A DNA stretch of 64,000 nucleotides, from contig CAVOVH010000013.1 in NCBI GenBank assembly GCA_963699805.1, positions 171,429 to 235,428 on the forward strand. Direction: 5' to 3'. The translations under genes and the position numbers were made by a program. Each line of letters opens with the position of its first letter. Position 1 is the first letter of the stretch. The notes beneath the pieces are model-generated. The model worked only from the letters and a program-made list of their open reading frames with translations. It did no database searches and was not told the DNA's origin. Shown here piece after piece: positions 28,589 to 38,661 of this stretch. The DNA is from JAGTVG01 sp963699805. GTDB taxonomy: Bacteria > Bacteroidota > Bacteroidia > Cytophagales > Cyclobacteriaceae.

Positions 28589-30205
28589 TCAAGCAGGGAA
28601 AAGGTACTCCTTACCATTGAGGACAAATTTATGATCCATCACCCGAGGCCACATGGGTTTTGGAGGAAGATTCACGTGTTGCCATTCCTCGTGTTTCAGC
28701 TTTAAAGTCTCAAATAATTCCGGCATCTGTTCTTTCAAATTGATGATTTCGGATTTATCAGTCTTTAAATTATAGAGCTCCGCCCACCCATCCCGGGTAC
28801 TCAGGATCATCTTGTAATCCCCATCCCGGATGGCCCAGATATGGTCTGCCCGCCAGAAAAGTAGCTGATGCGGGGTATCATTCCTTTCTCCATTTACATA
28901 TTTCACCAGATCCACACCGTCATATTCGCGATCAGTGGGTAAGGTTGCTCCTACATTGGCAGCTACTGTGGCAAATATATCGGTGGAACTGACTGGTTTC
29001 TCATATCTTAATCCGGCAGGAATATGGCCTTTCCACTTCATCATGAAGGGAACATTGATCCCTCCTTCGAAATGGGTCAATTTTCCACCTTTGAGCGGAC
29101 CATTATCAGTGGCACCGGTATAACTGGCTCCGCCATTGTCACTGATCAGGAAAATCATGGTATTGTCTTCAAGGTCCATGTCTTTGATGGCCTGGTGAAG
29201 GTCACCGATGGCGTCATCGAGTGCCGAAATCATGGCATAATAAACCCGCTTGTTTTCATCCTTTACATAATCATATTTACAGTAATAGTCCACAGGGGCC
29301 TGAAAGGGAACATGAGGTGCCGAGAAAGTACAGTAAAGAAAAAACGGTTGATCACGATCCTTTTGATTTTGAATATATTCAATGGCCTTATCCCGGATCG
29401 CAAAAGTCAGGTATTTTTCTTCACGGATCTCTTTTCCGTTTTCTGTGATGGCCCCTTCGCCATATCTTCCACTCTGCCATTGATATTTGGCGCTGAAACT
29501 CTCATGAACGTAATTGACCACTTTATTCCAGTTTTGTTCAGGCGTATAAAGGGAAAATGCTCCATTGAATCCATATTGATAATCAAATCCGCGTTCCCAG
29601 GGCACATGGTTTTTGGAAGCACCCAGGTGCCATTTGCCGGTAATGCCCGTATGATATCCATAACCCTTCAATAACTCGGCCAGGTTGATCTCAGCAGGTG
29701 GGACCCCCTGCTTGTACACCTGCCATTCAGATGGGTACTGGGGTTTGGTATCCAGCACCCAGACATCTGTATTGACCATATATTTACCGGAAAGATATTC
29801 AATCATGTTGGTCGGGTAGAATTCCATGATCTGGGTCTCGAATCCATACCGGTTCTGCATCCTGCCTGTCATGAGGCCAGCCCTGGAGGGGGCACAGGTA
29901 GGTGCGGTGACATATCCTTCCTGAAAGATCACCCCTTCCTTTCCGATCTGATCAATATGAGGGGTCTGAATATGCTGGGCACCATAGGCTGATACTTCAT
30001 ATTTACCCAGGTCATCGCATACAATCAGAACAACATTTGGTGGTTTTGATTGGGAAGTTTTAAGCGCCTGGGAGAAAAATTGTTCTTTCCCTTCTTTTTT
30101 GTCTTTATCCCACCGGATACGCCATTTCGTATGGGACACAGAAATGGGATAACATCCTGCCAGCAGCATGATAAAACTTGTAATAATAAGTATCTTTTTT
30201 TTCAT
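28589..30205 (-). CDS. Type I sulfatase lipoprotein
   Basis: A 538-residue formylglycine-dependent sulfatase. The ATG at 30205 (MKKKILIITS) gives a lipoprotein signal with lipobox LLAGC (Cys18); an upstream in-frame ATG at 30247 is less likely. The formylglycine motif CAPSRAG places the modified Cys104, metal-binding residues lie in LIVCDDLG, and GKWHLGA and LISDNGGASYTG follow. The C-terminal subdomain carries DGDYKMILS. These enzymes remove sulfate esters from polysaccharides after a maturase converts the Cys to formylglycine; no maturase gene is in the window. The downstream small barrel protein is co-transcribed. The substrate is unknown; with the agarase-like and GH2/GH26 genes nearby, a sulfated algal glycan is plausible. 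Confidence 0.9.
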   Translation of the reverse strand: MKKKILIITSFIMLLAGCYPISVSHTKWRIRWDKDKKEGKEQFFSQALKTSQSKPPNVVLIVCDDLGKYEVSAYGAQHIQTPHIDQIGKEGVIFQEGYVTAPTCAPSRAGLMTGRMQNRYGFETQIMEFYPTNMIEYLSGKYMVNTDVWVLDTKPQYPSEWQVYKQGVPPAEINLAELLKGYGYHTGITGKWHLGASKNHVPWERGFDYQYGFNGAFSLYTPEQNWNKVVNYVHESFSAKYQWQSGRYGEGAITENGKEIREEKYLTFAIRDKAIEYIQNQKDRDQPFFLYCTFSAPHVPFQAPVDYYCKYDYVKDENKRVYYAMISALDDAIGDLHQAIKDMDLEDNTMIFLISDNGGASYTGATDNGPLKGGKLTHFEGGINVPFMMKWKGHIPAGLRYEKPVSSTDIFATVAANVGATLPTDREYDGVDLVKYVNGERNDTPHQLLFWRADHIWAIRDGDYKMILSTRDGWAELYNLKTDKSEIINLKEQMPELFETLKLKHEEWQHVNLPPKPMWPRVMDHKFVLNGKEYLFPA

Positions 30206-30391
30206 TTCATTAAAACTCATCTGTGGATGAATTGTTTTCTGTTTCAACGGATCGGCATCTCAAAAAAAAGATTTCCGTCCTGAATCCTAAAATCTTTCCT
30301 GATTTTTTATTCAAATTAAAAAAAAATTTTCCAATATTTTTTACTTCCATATTTATTCTTCATCTTGCGCGATTCACTAAACAAAAAAATC

Positions 30392-31183
30392 ATGAAAAAC
30401 ACCAAATCAAGCATCTCTCTTTTAAAGAGATCCCTTCTTCTTTTAACCATGGTTCTGATTTTTCAGTCCCAACTTTCAGCACAAAGTATCAGTGTCTATC
30501 AATACAGACATGTACCTGCCGATAAGGTCGATGAATTTATATTTCGGGAAACGACCTACTGGAGTGAAGTCGCCCAAAAAGGGATTGATAAAGGCAACCT
30601 GGAATTCTGGGCTTTATTGCAAAAAGTAGGGGGCTATGATCTCGAGAATTCGTCCAATTTCTTATTTGTAAATACCTTTAAAGACCTGGATAATATGGGA
30701 GATACCTGGAATGCCAGTGCGGTATTTCCGGATGTCCCCATGAGTGAAATGGAAACCGGATCATTGAGTACAACCACCAGCATGATCTTTGTCAGCCCCC
30801 AGGGATGGGAACAGCATGACGGTGCGGTACCTATGAATGATTATAAGTTCATCAAGATGAATTATATCAATTCATCCAATCCATCCAACCTGGTTGCATT
30901 GGAAAAAGAACACTGGGGCCCTTTTATTAAGGCAGCCATGAATGAAGATAAAACTTCACAGCGTGCCTGGGGTAATGCCATCATTTTGTCACCCTCCGGC
31001 GATGATATCAAATTCAATTCGATTTCCTTTGACATCTATCCCAGTTTGAAAGAAGCCTTATCCCCACGTTGGGATGATAGCGTGGTCTTTCCTGAAGAGG
31101 GCCTCAGTAAGATCAATGAACTTGAACTGAGCCGCAGGGGTGGGGTCGTCTACCGGATCGTGAAGGTGGTTTCCGCCAACTAG
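30392..31183 (+). CDS. Secreted hypothetical protein, about 263 aa
   Basis: An exported protein with signal peptide (SLLLLTMVLIFQSQLSAQ). The ATG at 30392 is chosen over 30365 because it puts the basic residues just before the hydrophobic core. The mature part shows two similar halves of alternating strands and helices (ISVYQYRHVPADKVDEFI; YKFIKMNYINSSNPSNLVALE), suggesting a duplicated ferredoxin-like or dimeric alpha/beta-barrel domain. No catalytic motif is recognised. It is divergent from the sulfatase gene and followed by a strong terminator, so it is a single-gene unit. Function unknown. Confidence 0.7.
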   Translation: MKNTKSSISLLKRSLLLLTMVLIFQSQLSAQSISVYQYRHVPADKVDEFIFRETTYWSEVAQKGIDKGNLEFWALLQKVGGYDLENSSNFLFVNTFKDLDNMGDTWNASAVFPDVPMSEMETGSLSTTTSMIFVSPQGWEQHDGAVPMNDYKFIKMNYINSSNPSNLVALEKEHWGPFIKAAMNEDKTSQRAWGNAIILSPSGDDIKFNSISFDIYPSLKEALSPRWDDSVVFPEEGLSKINELELSRRGGVVYRIVKVVSAN

Positions 31184-31222
31184 GCAAAAGAAAGAATTTT
31201 CCATATCTCTTAGTAAAATTTA

Positions 31223-31255
31223 CCCTTCTCAAGATATTTTGAGAAGGGTTTTTTT
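31223..31255 (+). terminator. Rho-independent terminator
   Basis: A perfect 10-bp stem (CCCTTCTCAA, loop GATATT, TTGAGAAGGG) followed directly by seven T residues, 39 bases after the stop of the secreted protein gene at 30392. This is the clearest intrinsic terminator in the window. Confidence 0.9.
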
Positions 31256-31402
31256 CAGTTTAAAAAATTGTTCTTAAATGAACATCTGGATGTCCGAAAT
31301 TGAAGATTTTATGAACGATTATTTCCTGAAAAATATTGATAATGAGAAACATGAATAATATGGACTAAATTTTGCTTTGGAAAAGAAGTAAATCAAACAG
31401 TC

Positions 31403-31600
31403 ATGAAATTTTTAATCGCGCTTCTACTTTTCTTCATCCTGTTTTCATTATGCTGGCCATTGGCCATTGGGGTATTTTTTCTTCTGATCTTTTTCTGGAT
31501 TCTTTTATTGCCTTTTCAGATCCTGGGATTTACCGTGGCTTTGATCTTTAAGATCATCGCCGGGATCCTGTTACTCCCTTTCAAACTGCTGGGAATGTAG
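31403..31600 (+). CDS. Small hydrophobic membrane protein, 65 aa
   Basis: Almost the whole chain is hydrophobic, with two membrane segments (LIALLLFFILFSLCWPLAIG and GFTVALIFKIIAGILLLPF) and a repeated LLPFQILG / LLPFKLLG phrase at each end. Such internal symmetry and the clean ATG favour a real gene. Its last 30 bases overlap the 3' end of the convergent molybdenum hydroxylase frame, which itself looks artificially extended there. Function unknown. Confidence 0.55.
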   Translation: MKFLIALLLFFILFSLCWPLAIGVFFLLIFFWILLLPFQILGFTVALIFKIIAGILLLPFKLLGM

Positions 31601-34002
31601 GAAGGGTTTCCCTCCGGGGTTCTTATTATTTCTCGCAGGGGATTGTAAAATTTTACAAAAAGCCCATATTATTTCATGGAAGTCCAGCAAAGAAAACGCA
31701 ATGATCACAAGGAGAGGTAGGCTAGGTCTATTCCCACGAAAATTCTTTGCGCTCTCTGCGAAAAAACTCAGCGCCCTCTGCATGAAATATTGCCTTCCTT
31801 TGCTGACTTTCCTTAGACTGAAATGCGAACTTACCGGCAGATCCCGGATCCTTTTCCCGGAAGCCCGGTAAATCGCATTGGCAATCGCAGCACTGGCGGG
31901 GCCCTGGGCAGCTTCACCAGCACCCAAAGGAGGCTCATTGGGCCTATCAATCACTTCAACCATGATTTCGGGTACTTCCTCATACCGGAGAATGGGATAT
32001 CCGTACCAGTCCAGACTGATGACCTGATCTTCGTCAAACTGTACCTGTTCTTTAAGCATCCAGCTGGCCGATTGCAACATACCGCCCTCCGTCTGATTTT
32101 TTAAACCATCCGGATTGATCACCTCTCCTGAATCGATCACTCCCCACATATTTTGAATGGCGGGCCTTCCATTTTCCATCAGGCTGACACTTGCAGCCAC
32201 AGCAATATAGGATGCCTGGTTTTTATACCTGGAAAAGGCATAGCCAATCCCTTCCTTTTCTCCGGTCTGCTGATCTTTTGTCATTTCCCTGATCTTCAGG
32301 ATCACGTCTCTGGCCCTGGGATCCTCCAGATGTTTCAATCGGAATTCAAGTACATCCATTCCGGCTTTATCCGCAAGTTCATCCATAAAACATTCGATGG
32401 CAAAAGTATTGGCATATCCGCCCAATCCCCTCAGGGCAGATACACGAAGAGGACCTTTAAAGGAATGTCCTTCGATCTTCATATTTGGAATGGAATAATA
32501 TGGGATGGAATTCCTGGATGCTCCTCCGAAATTTCCTCCTGATGGGGGTTCAAAAGGTTTTTCAATATACCATCCCGGTAAAAGATTCCCGGCATTCCCG
32601 CCAGGACGGGTACTGTGGGCATCGGACCATAGATCGTATCGCCAGTGACCTATTTTCCCATCCGGGCTCAATTCGGATTCAAATTCCATGACCATGGCCG
32701 ATCCATAGGGTTCCCAGGCATGTTCATCCGTGCGTGACCATTGAAGCCGTATATGCCGGTTGGGAAAAGCCAAGGCTAAAAGGGCCGCATCCGCCGCTGC
32801 ATCGTCAGCCCCATTATGTCCATAACATCCCGATCCAGGAACTCCGGTTACCCGGATCTTTTCGATGGGCAAATTGACAAGGTCCTGTAAGGATCTTCTT
32901 AAGGGATAAACCCCCTGGGTATGACTCCATACCTGCAGTTGATCCCCATCAAAAAAAGCGACCGCACAGGAGGGACCCAAGGATCCATGCATGGTATATG
33001 GCCGGGAATAACTGGCTTTTAAAGATTGTTCTGTAAACACTACCTTGCCTTTTTCCTCCACCGGGACGGGTTCCGAAGGTAATGATTTGATCACCTCTTT
33101 TAAGGATCTTTCTGTAGGCAATTTTCTGGAGGATGACCATTTCGAATTCCTCTCCAGAAACATCTGAGCCTGTACCGCCTGGTATTCTTCTTCCGTGATC
33201 ACACCCATAAAACTACCATTCACTACCAGTTTTAGAATACCATCGACATTCTTCCGAAATTCCGCTTCATCATAATAAAGTAATTTTGAACCATATCCCA
33301 CAGGACGAACGATCCGGGCATGGACCATCCCCGGAAATCTTAAATCCTGGACGTAAACTGAGTCCCCCCGCACCATCCGGCTGATGTCTTTCCGTGGAAC
33401 CGGCTTGCCGACCCATTTGTGCTCATCTTTGGGCTTGAGTTTGACCGGTGCTTTGACTTCTTCCTCAATTTGTTGCCCATTGAGCACATCGGCAAACGAG
33501 ATCGCTTCACTGCCATCCTTTACTTTAACAAAGCCATTTTCCAGATAAAGATCATCTGGATCTGTCTGCAACTTGACAGCCGCCCGGTCCGACAGGATCT
33601 TCCCGGCTGCCGCAGCCGCATACCTGACCGACATGGCACTGCTTTCAATCGACCGGCTCCCGGCCGTGTACCCTTCATCCGGGGTGACATCGGTTTCCGC
33701 CAGATGCACTTCAACCATCTCTGGATCCGTATTGAGTTCTTCAGCGGCTACCTGGGCAATGGCAATGCGAATGCCCTGCCCCAGTTCCATTTTACCGGTA
33801 AAGATCCGGATACGCCCGTCTTCGAGTACTTGTAACCAGGCATTGATCCGGGATTGACCTTCTAAACCTGAGGGCAGGATCTGGATTTCCTCCGGTTACT
33901 TCAGTTCCCGTTTGATCGGCAACCTGGTGTCAGGCTGAATCCGATGGTGATGATCCCGGCCTGAGTCAAGAAATTCCTTCTGGATATATTTTTTTCCGAC
34001 AT
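31571..34002 (-). CDS. IorB-type molybdenum hydroxylase large subunit, frame-disrupted leader
   Basis: Mo-binding subunit of the xanthine dehydrogenase/isoquinoline 1-oxidoreductase family, which oxidises aldehydes or N-heterocycles. The ATG at 34002 starts a Tat signal (SRRNFLTQAGIITIGFSL) and lies one base after the stop of the 2Fe-2S subunit gene, so it is the natural start. That frame stops at TGA 33901-33903. The enzyme body is in another frame, open from about 33895 (RINAWLQVLEDGR, GKMELGQGIRIAIAQ) and continuing through PLGAGEAAQGP, which holds the expected catalytic Glu. No single indel joins the two frames, because the body frame has a TAA at 33896-33898. The last ~90 codons after RDLPV are unlike the family and run through repeat-like DNA, so the true stop also seems lost or shifted. 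Confidence 0.8.
31690..31790. repeat. Intergenic-type GCG-CTCTCTGCG repeat inside the 3' end of the Mo hydroxylase frame
   Basis: TTTGCGCTCTCTGCG and CTCAGCGCCCTCTGC follow each other within 40 bases. Phrases like these are typical of non-coding interspersed repeats in Bacteroidota, not of coding DNA. They support the view that the end of the hydroxylase frame is read-through. Confidence 0.45.
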
Positions 34003-34003
34003 A

Positions 34004-34486
34004 TCAATTTCCGGTTTTGTTTAACTGTTTGGAGGCACTTTGTATGGCACGGATAAAACGTGCATAGGTACCGCACCGGCACAACACCCGGTTCATCTTT
34101 TCATTCAATATCTTCCGGTCCGGAGCCGCATTCTCATTGAGCATGGAAACCGCCGTCATGATCATCCCATTCAGGCAATAGCCACATTGTGCGGCCTGTT
34201 CCTGAATAAAAGCGGCCTGCAAAGGATGTAACCGGCCATCCGGTCCGGTCAATCCTTCCAGGGTGGTTATTTTGCTGTCTTTAACATTTGCTACAGGAAG
34301 CAAACAGCTGGTTCGTGCTTTCCCGTCGATCAATACCATACAGGCACCGCATTGTTCCAGTCCGCACCCGAATTTAGGTCCGTGGAGCCCGAGATTGTTC
34401 CTTAATACATAAAGAAGGGGGGTCTCTGGATCCGCTTCCACGAAGACATTCAGGCTGTTTACCTGGAGTGAGATCATTTCTTTCAT
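34004..34486 (-). CDS. IorA-type [2Fe-2S] subunit of the molybdenum hydroxylase
   Basis: A 160-residue two-cluster ferredoxin of the xanthine dehydrogenase family, full length. The N-terminal plant-type cluster uses CGLEQCGAC and a later Cys (TSCLLP). The C-terminal helical cluster uses QCGYCLNG and LCRCGTY. It passes electrons from the Mo centre to an external acceptor. As in other IorA/IorB pairs, no FAD subunit is next to it, so the acceptor is probably a cytochrome or quinone-linked protein. It is first in a two-gene operon; its stop is one base before the ATG of the large subunit. Unlike its partner it has no frame damage. Confidence 0.92.
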   Translation of the reverse strand: MKEMISLQVNSLNVFVEADPETPLLYVLRNNLGLHGPKFGCGLEQCGACMVLIDGKARTSCLLPVANVKDSKITTLEGLTGPDGRLHPLQAAFIQEQAAQCGYCLNGMIMTAVSMLNENAAPDRKILNEKMNRVLCRCGTYARFIRAIQSASKQLNKTGN

Positions 34487-34724
34487 GATATCTTATGTTA
34501 AATAGGTGTTTATGGCTGAATAATATAATAATATTATCAGAGTATTTCAATCTTCCGGATAGGATACTTCCAATTTATTCAGTACTGCTGCAGTGCTATC
34601 AATTATATGATGATCTTGGCCTATCCCATACCGCTTTTACGGTTAAATAACATCTTGATATTTGTTTAATGCCATGAATTGTTAACTTGAATTTTGGGAT
34701 TTGGAATTTTTAATTTTACATGAA

Positions 34725-35326
34725 ATGGGATTATTTTTTACAACTTTTCTGAAATTCTGGTATACGGTTGCTATCGTCTTTATTTTAGCGCGCTTTTTAT
34801 ACTTCCCCAGAAAAGGGAAGAAGGAATATCTTTTTACCTATATCCTCCTGGCTGCCATGATCGCCCTTTTATGTATCATTATCAGCCGTCTCGAAATAAG
34901 TTTTGGATTTGCATTAGGGATCTTTGCGATTTTCAGCCTGATACGGTACCGAACAGAACCCATTTCACCCCGTGAAATGACCTATATTTTTTTAAGCACT
35001 GGCATTGCCGCAAAAAATCAACTCGCACCAGTTGGACATTGAATTTTTTAGGCTGCAGTGGACTGATGGGGCTATTCTTTTATTGGCCGGACTTTCGGAA
35101 TATCTTTCTGTTCCGGGATCCTTATGCAACCAAATTGCTTACTTACGATAACCTGGACCTGATCCATCCGGACAGACGTGATGAACTTATCAATGATCTA
35201 AGCACGAGGTTTGGCATTAAGGAAATAAATATTATCAAAGTTGGAAGGATCGACGCCACTAAAAAATCGGCCCGGATACAAATAGAATTTAAGGATGCCG
35301 GTGAAAATCACTTCAATGATGATTAA
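34725..35326 (+). CDS. DUF4956 membrane protein, one frameshift
   Basis: Membrane protein of the DUF4956 family, read in two frames. The first part (from the ATG at 34725) has three or four membrane helices and the family phrase FSLIRYRTEPISPREMTYIF. It breaks at or near an A6 run (35012-35017), and the second part (WTLNFLGCSGLMGLFFYWP, then a soluble C-terminal domain DLIHPDRRDELINDLSTRFG) continues in the next frame to 35326. The two pieces join into one protein of normal length and order if one base is corrected. The position at a homopolymer suggests a consensus error, but a real mutation cannot be excluded. DUF4956 proteins are often linked to polyphosphate/VTC-like domains; no partner is seen here. 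Confidence 0.7.
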
Positions 35327-35447
35327 GTACGAAAATTATGCGCCTGCACCTTTCAAACCGGATTACCCAGGTGGAAATCCTAATTTATATTTTCAGGGTC
35401 ACTTTTCAGGAAACCCTGATACACAATCAATCTAAAAACTTTTAACT

Positions 35448-36185
35448 ATGTTGAATGCATTTTTCTGGGGTTTACTGGCAACTTCCTCTTTAATTCTGGG
35501 GGGACTTATTGCTTCCAGGTTTTCATTAAGCAAACGTGCCATTGGGGTCATCATGGGATTTGGCGCCGGGACATTGATTTCGGCTATTTCCTATGAATTG
35601 ATTTTTGAAGCAGTAAAAATTGGTAAAGGGACCGGATTCGGGGCCTATGGATTCTTCGCTGGTGCTTTTACTTTTTTTTTCGCGGATAAGCTCATTGAGC
35701 AATTCGGAAGCCGCATTTCCATCACCGGTGCCACTTCACAGCATTCCAAACTGTTAATTCCCATGGTACTGGCCATCATTCTGGACGGGATACCTGAATC
35801 CGTCGTGATCGGATTGGGTTTGTCAGAAATGGGAATGATTAGCCTGGCGATGCTGGTGGCGGTCTTTATCTCCAACCTGCCCGAAGCCATTGCAGGATCA
35901 ACCGGAATGAAGGCCGAAGGATGGAGCGGTAAAAAAATATTCCTGCTCTGGTTGTTCATTGCATTGGTTTGCTCGCTGGCCACAGTAGCTGGTTACAGTC
36001 TTTTCAGTGACGTTTCCAACCAGTGGTTGGCCTTTATACAGGCTTTTGCCGGAGGGGCCATCCTGATGATGCTGGCCAATTCAATGATACCCGAAGCCTT
36101 TGAACATGGCGGGAAACTTGCCGGTGTAGCCACCGTGCTTGGATTCTTTATTTCAGTTTGTATGGTTATACTGGAAAGTTCCTGA
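35448..36185 (+). CDS. ZIP family divalent metal transporter
   Basis: A 245-residue inner-membrane protein with eight predicted helices. The two signature helices read LAIILDGIPESVVIGLG and VFISNLPEAIAG, with the Pro-Glu metal ligands of ZIP proteins conserved but Asp and Asn in place of the first His. The family moves Zn2+, Fe2+ or similar ions into the cytosol or across the membrane down a gradient; the changed ligands leave the ion open. The start follows a 121-base gap after the DUF4956 gene on the same strand. Full length and intact. Confidence 0.85.
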   Translation: MLNAFFWGLLATSSLILGGLIASRFSLSKRAIGVIMGFGAGTLISAISYELIFEAVKIGKGTGFGAYGFFAGAFTFFFADKLIEQFGSRISITGATSQHSKLLIPMVLAIILDGIPESVVIGLGLSEMGMISLAMLVAVFISNLPEAIAGSTGMKAEGWSGKKIFLLWLFIALVCSLATVAGYSLFSDVSNQWLAFIQAFAGGAILMMLANSMIPEAFEHGGKLAGVATVLGFFISVCMVILESS

Positions 36186-36260
36186 TACTTCGGGTCGGAT
36201 TCTTGCATCGCGCCTGTTTTTAATCCTTAAATTTGCGCTGGAGGTGGAGTGGATTTCAAA

Positions 36261-36313
36261 CCTCGTCCGACCACTCACGTTGGCCACAGCAGTGGGCAGT
36301 TGGTCTGACGAGG
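36261..36313. repeat. Inverted repeat (CCTCGTCCGACCA ... TGGTCTGACGAGG)
   Basis: The 13-bp arms match at 12 positions and enclose 27 bases. The structure lies 76 bases after the ZIP gene stop. No T-run follows the second arm. It may be an intergenic repeat unit or a structured transcript end. Confidence 0.55.
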
Positions 36314-36714
36314 AATACGAATTATGTCTGGCTACTACCCAGCCACTAGCGCCTTAGCTGCCCGGGTAATGTGAACTGGATCAGGCCCAAGCTCATCCGT
36401 GCCCATCCTTCAGTATGACATTTAAAAACACATAATCACATTCTATAACAGGTAAAATAATAGCTTACATGCAGGGATTTACTCCCTAATGGATCACCGG
36501 CCAGTGAATCTAGATTAACAATCCGTCAGAATAATGATCCCGTATAATACTCAGGTACATTATAAATGACTCGGAAAGCTGTCGATGTGCATCCGGATCA
36601 TCAAGAAGAATTATCCTCTATTCAACTATTCTTTTGACTGGAAGTCTTTTTTGTCCTCCATACTACAGAAAGGGATTCGACAGGAATATGTTTAATTTTT
36701 GTTTAAAATATCAC

Positions 36715-36722
36715 TAAATTTG
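36715..36722 (+). promoter_or_regulatory. -7 promoter element TAAATTTG of the DNA-binding/TPR gene
   Basis: An exact TAnnTTTG match 40 bases before the ATG. The same octamer lies in front of the paralogous gene at 63754, which supports function. A TTTTTG lies 13 bases upstream, closer than the usual -33 spacing. Confidence 0.55.
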
Positions 36723-36734
36723 TTTTTTTTTAAT

Positions 36735-36750
36735 GTTAATAAACAGTTAA
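36735..36750 (+). promoter_or_regulatory. GTTAAT-type 16-bp motif, copy 1
   Basis: GTTAATAAACAGTTAA lies between the -7 element and the start codon of the DNA-binding/TPR gene. It contains two direct GTTAA half-sites 11 bases apart. Similar 16-mers occur at 38528, 57217 and 63727. A position in the 5' leader would suit repression or autoregulation. Confidence 0.5.
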
Positions 36751-36761
36751 AGCATGTCCCA

Positions 36762-38355
36762 ATGCCTCTAGACTTATTATCCGATTCATCCATTATTAAA
36801 AAACAGGTTTCCCGGATAATAAGCTCAAAGAAATTCAAAAATTCTCCCATATTATCGGATTTTTTAGACTTCATTGTATCCGAAAGGCTGGCAGGTAGGG
36901 AAGATTATCTGAAAGAGTATGTAATTGCCACCCATGTACTGAAGAAAAAGACCGATTTTAATCCCCAAATGAATGCCATTGTAAGAATACATGCCCGGAG
37001 GCTTCGTGGATCTCTTGAGGAATATTACGGGAATGTGGGACAGAATGATCCGGTTAGAATATCAATACCCAAAGGCAGGTATATACCTGTTTTTGAAATT
37101 AACAATACGCTGGAGATCCCGAATACTGAGTGGCAGGGAAAATTCGCATTACAGAGGAAAAGCCGCAAGCCGGTAATTGCGATTTTACCCCTGAAGTCTT
37201 TCGATGATAATCAGAGAATCAAAGTGATCTCTTCGGTTTTTTGTCAGGATCTGAGTATTGAACTCACCCGGTTCGATGAAATTGGGATCATATCCAATTA
37301 TTCATCAAATATTGTTTCTGAAAAGCTGAATGATCTTCAGGAGATCGGGCAACACCTTGGAACGGATTATTTAATAACAGGGAGTTGTTATCTGATTGAC
37401 AAAAAAATTAAGGTAACCTTAGAACTGAATTCCATTATTAATAATCAACTCATTTGGGCTGAATCTTATTTTATTGATGATTTTGATAAAGACAGGCTGA
37501 GTAATTACAGTTTGGTCATTCGAAAGGTGGTCGCAGCGACCTGTGGTTATTTCGGATTGATATACAGGAATTCCCTGAATAACCATATACCGCTGGATTA
37601 TGACCACCTTTATGCGGTTTACTGGTTTAATCATTACCATCAGACGTTTACCGTGGAAGCGCTTCAGGAAACAATGAAAGCTGTAGAAACCGGACTTAAA
37701 AATAATCCCAGCAATGCACTTTTGTGGACCTTAAAGGGGGAGTTATACCTTAATTTAAGGGCCATGAATGCTCAGGAGGATTTTGATTACGTAAAGACGG
37801 GAATGCAATGGATTCAAAAGGCAATTGATATCGATCCCAATTGCCAGCATGCTTATGTGAACCTTTCCTGGGCAAATCTGTTGAATCATAACAAAGAAGA
37901 ATTCTTACGTTCAGTAAATAAATTAATTTCCATAAATCCAAATAATGTCATGTTTACAGGTTCTGCCGGATTTGGATATATCTGTGCAGGTGAATATGCC
38001 AAAGGAATAGAATATATGTTAGAGGCTATCCAATTGAATCCCTATTATCCCTGGTATATTAATTTTGGCTTTTGTTTATATTACCTGGCGAATAAAGAGT
38101 TTAATGAAGCTCTTTTCTGGGCCGAACATGATCAACCGCCCAGGCTTTTTATGGGATTCTTTAATGAAGACATCCATTCATGGTTTGCTCGGCAACAAGA
38201 AGGAAGCCAGGAAAGAAGCGGCCATTCTCCTGGAACCATCTCCTGATTTTCCAAATATTGGCAAAAGAATTGTAAACACATTTTTATTGGATGAACAATT
38301 AAAACAGACCATTCTCCGTGGATTGAAAAATGCAGGCATCAACCTAACCGATTAG
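36762..38355 (+). CDS. Predicted DNA-binding/TPR regulator, one frameshift near the C-terminus
   Basis: Soluble protein of about 530 residues, starting MPLDLLSD at 36762. Residues about 10-110 form the N-terminal domain found in many TPR regulators of Bacteroidota and Acidobacteria (LKEYVIATHVLKKKTDFNP, IVRIHARRLR, PVRISIPKGRY), considered winged-helix-like. Residues about 140-260 form an FlgO-like domain (VIAILPLKSF). From about 280 on there are TPR-type helices (NPSNALLWTLKGELYLNL). The frame breaks near 38190; the remaining C-terminus (LGNKKEARKEAAILLE to GINLTD) continues in another frame to 38355. A close paralog starts at 63754. The family is thought to regulate transcription, but targets are unknown. 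It carries one copy of the GTTAAT motif in its leader. Confidence 0.75.
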
Positions 38356-38661
38356 TCCGTGCATCGTTTCATCTTTGCATTGTCACCCTTATCCACCATT
38401 ACTGAATATTCAAATGAATTTATAAGGATGACCTATCCGTCCTTCTAGCGACCCAGCAATCGTCTAAAAAAATGTTATTTCCCTGCTTTATAGCTACTTG
38501 TTGATATATTCAACAAAAGTCAGTACCGTTTATTAACCGTTAACTCACTTTATTAATCGGTCAGGATCACAATCGTGTCTATCTTTAATAAAATATTTTG
38601 GTCACATTTTCTGACCGGATACAATAATGGTTTTTAAATTTTATCATTTAATTCTTGAACT
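38356..38661. other. Intergenic region upstream of the DUF4136 operon
   Basis: About 305 bases, AT-rich in its second half, with no gene seen. It contains copy 2 of the GTTAAT-type motif, 118 bases before the DUF4136 start, and a TATTTTGG at 38594 that is close to a -7 element. Confidence 0.45.
38528..38543 (+). promoter_or_regulatory. GTTAAT-type 16-bp motif, copy 2
   Basis: GTTTATTAACCGTTAA differs from the consensus GTTAATTAACCGTTAA at one base. It lies between the DNA-binding/TPR regulator and the DUF4136 operon, upstream of the likely promoter of the latter. Confidence 0.5.

Larger units (their letters stand above)
36186..36761. other. Long intergenic region with inverted repeat and regulator promoter
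   Basis: About 575 bases without a believable gene. It contains a 13-bp imperfect inverted repeat (36261-36313), a TAAATTTG promoter element and a GTTAAT motif just before the regulator start. The first 200 bases are GC-richer than the surroundings and look like an interspersed repeat or structured RNA. Confidence 0.5.

Noticed and set aside
29024..29674. 216-codon plus-strand open frame opposite the sulfatase
   Set aside because: It lies wholly antisense to a well-supported sulfatase, and its product has no domain-like pattern.
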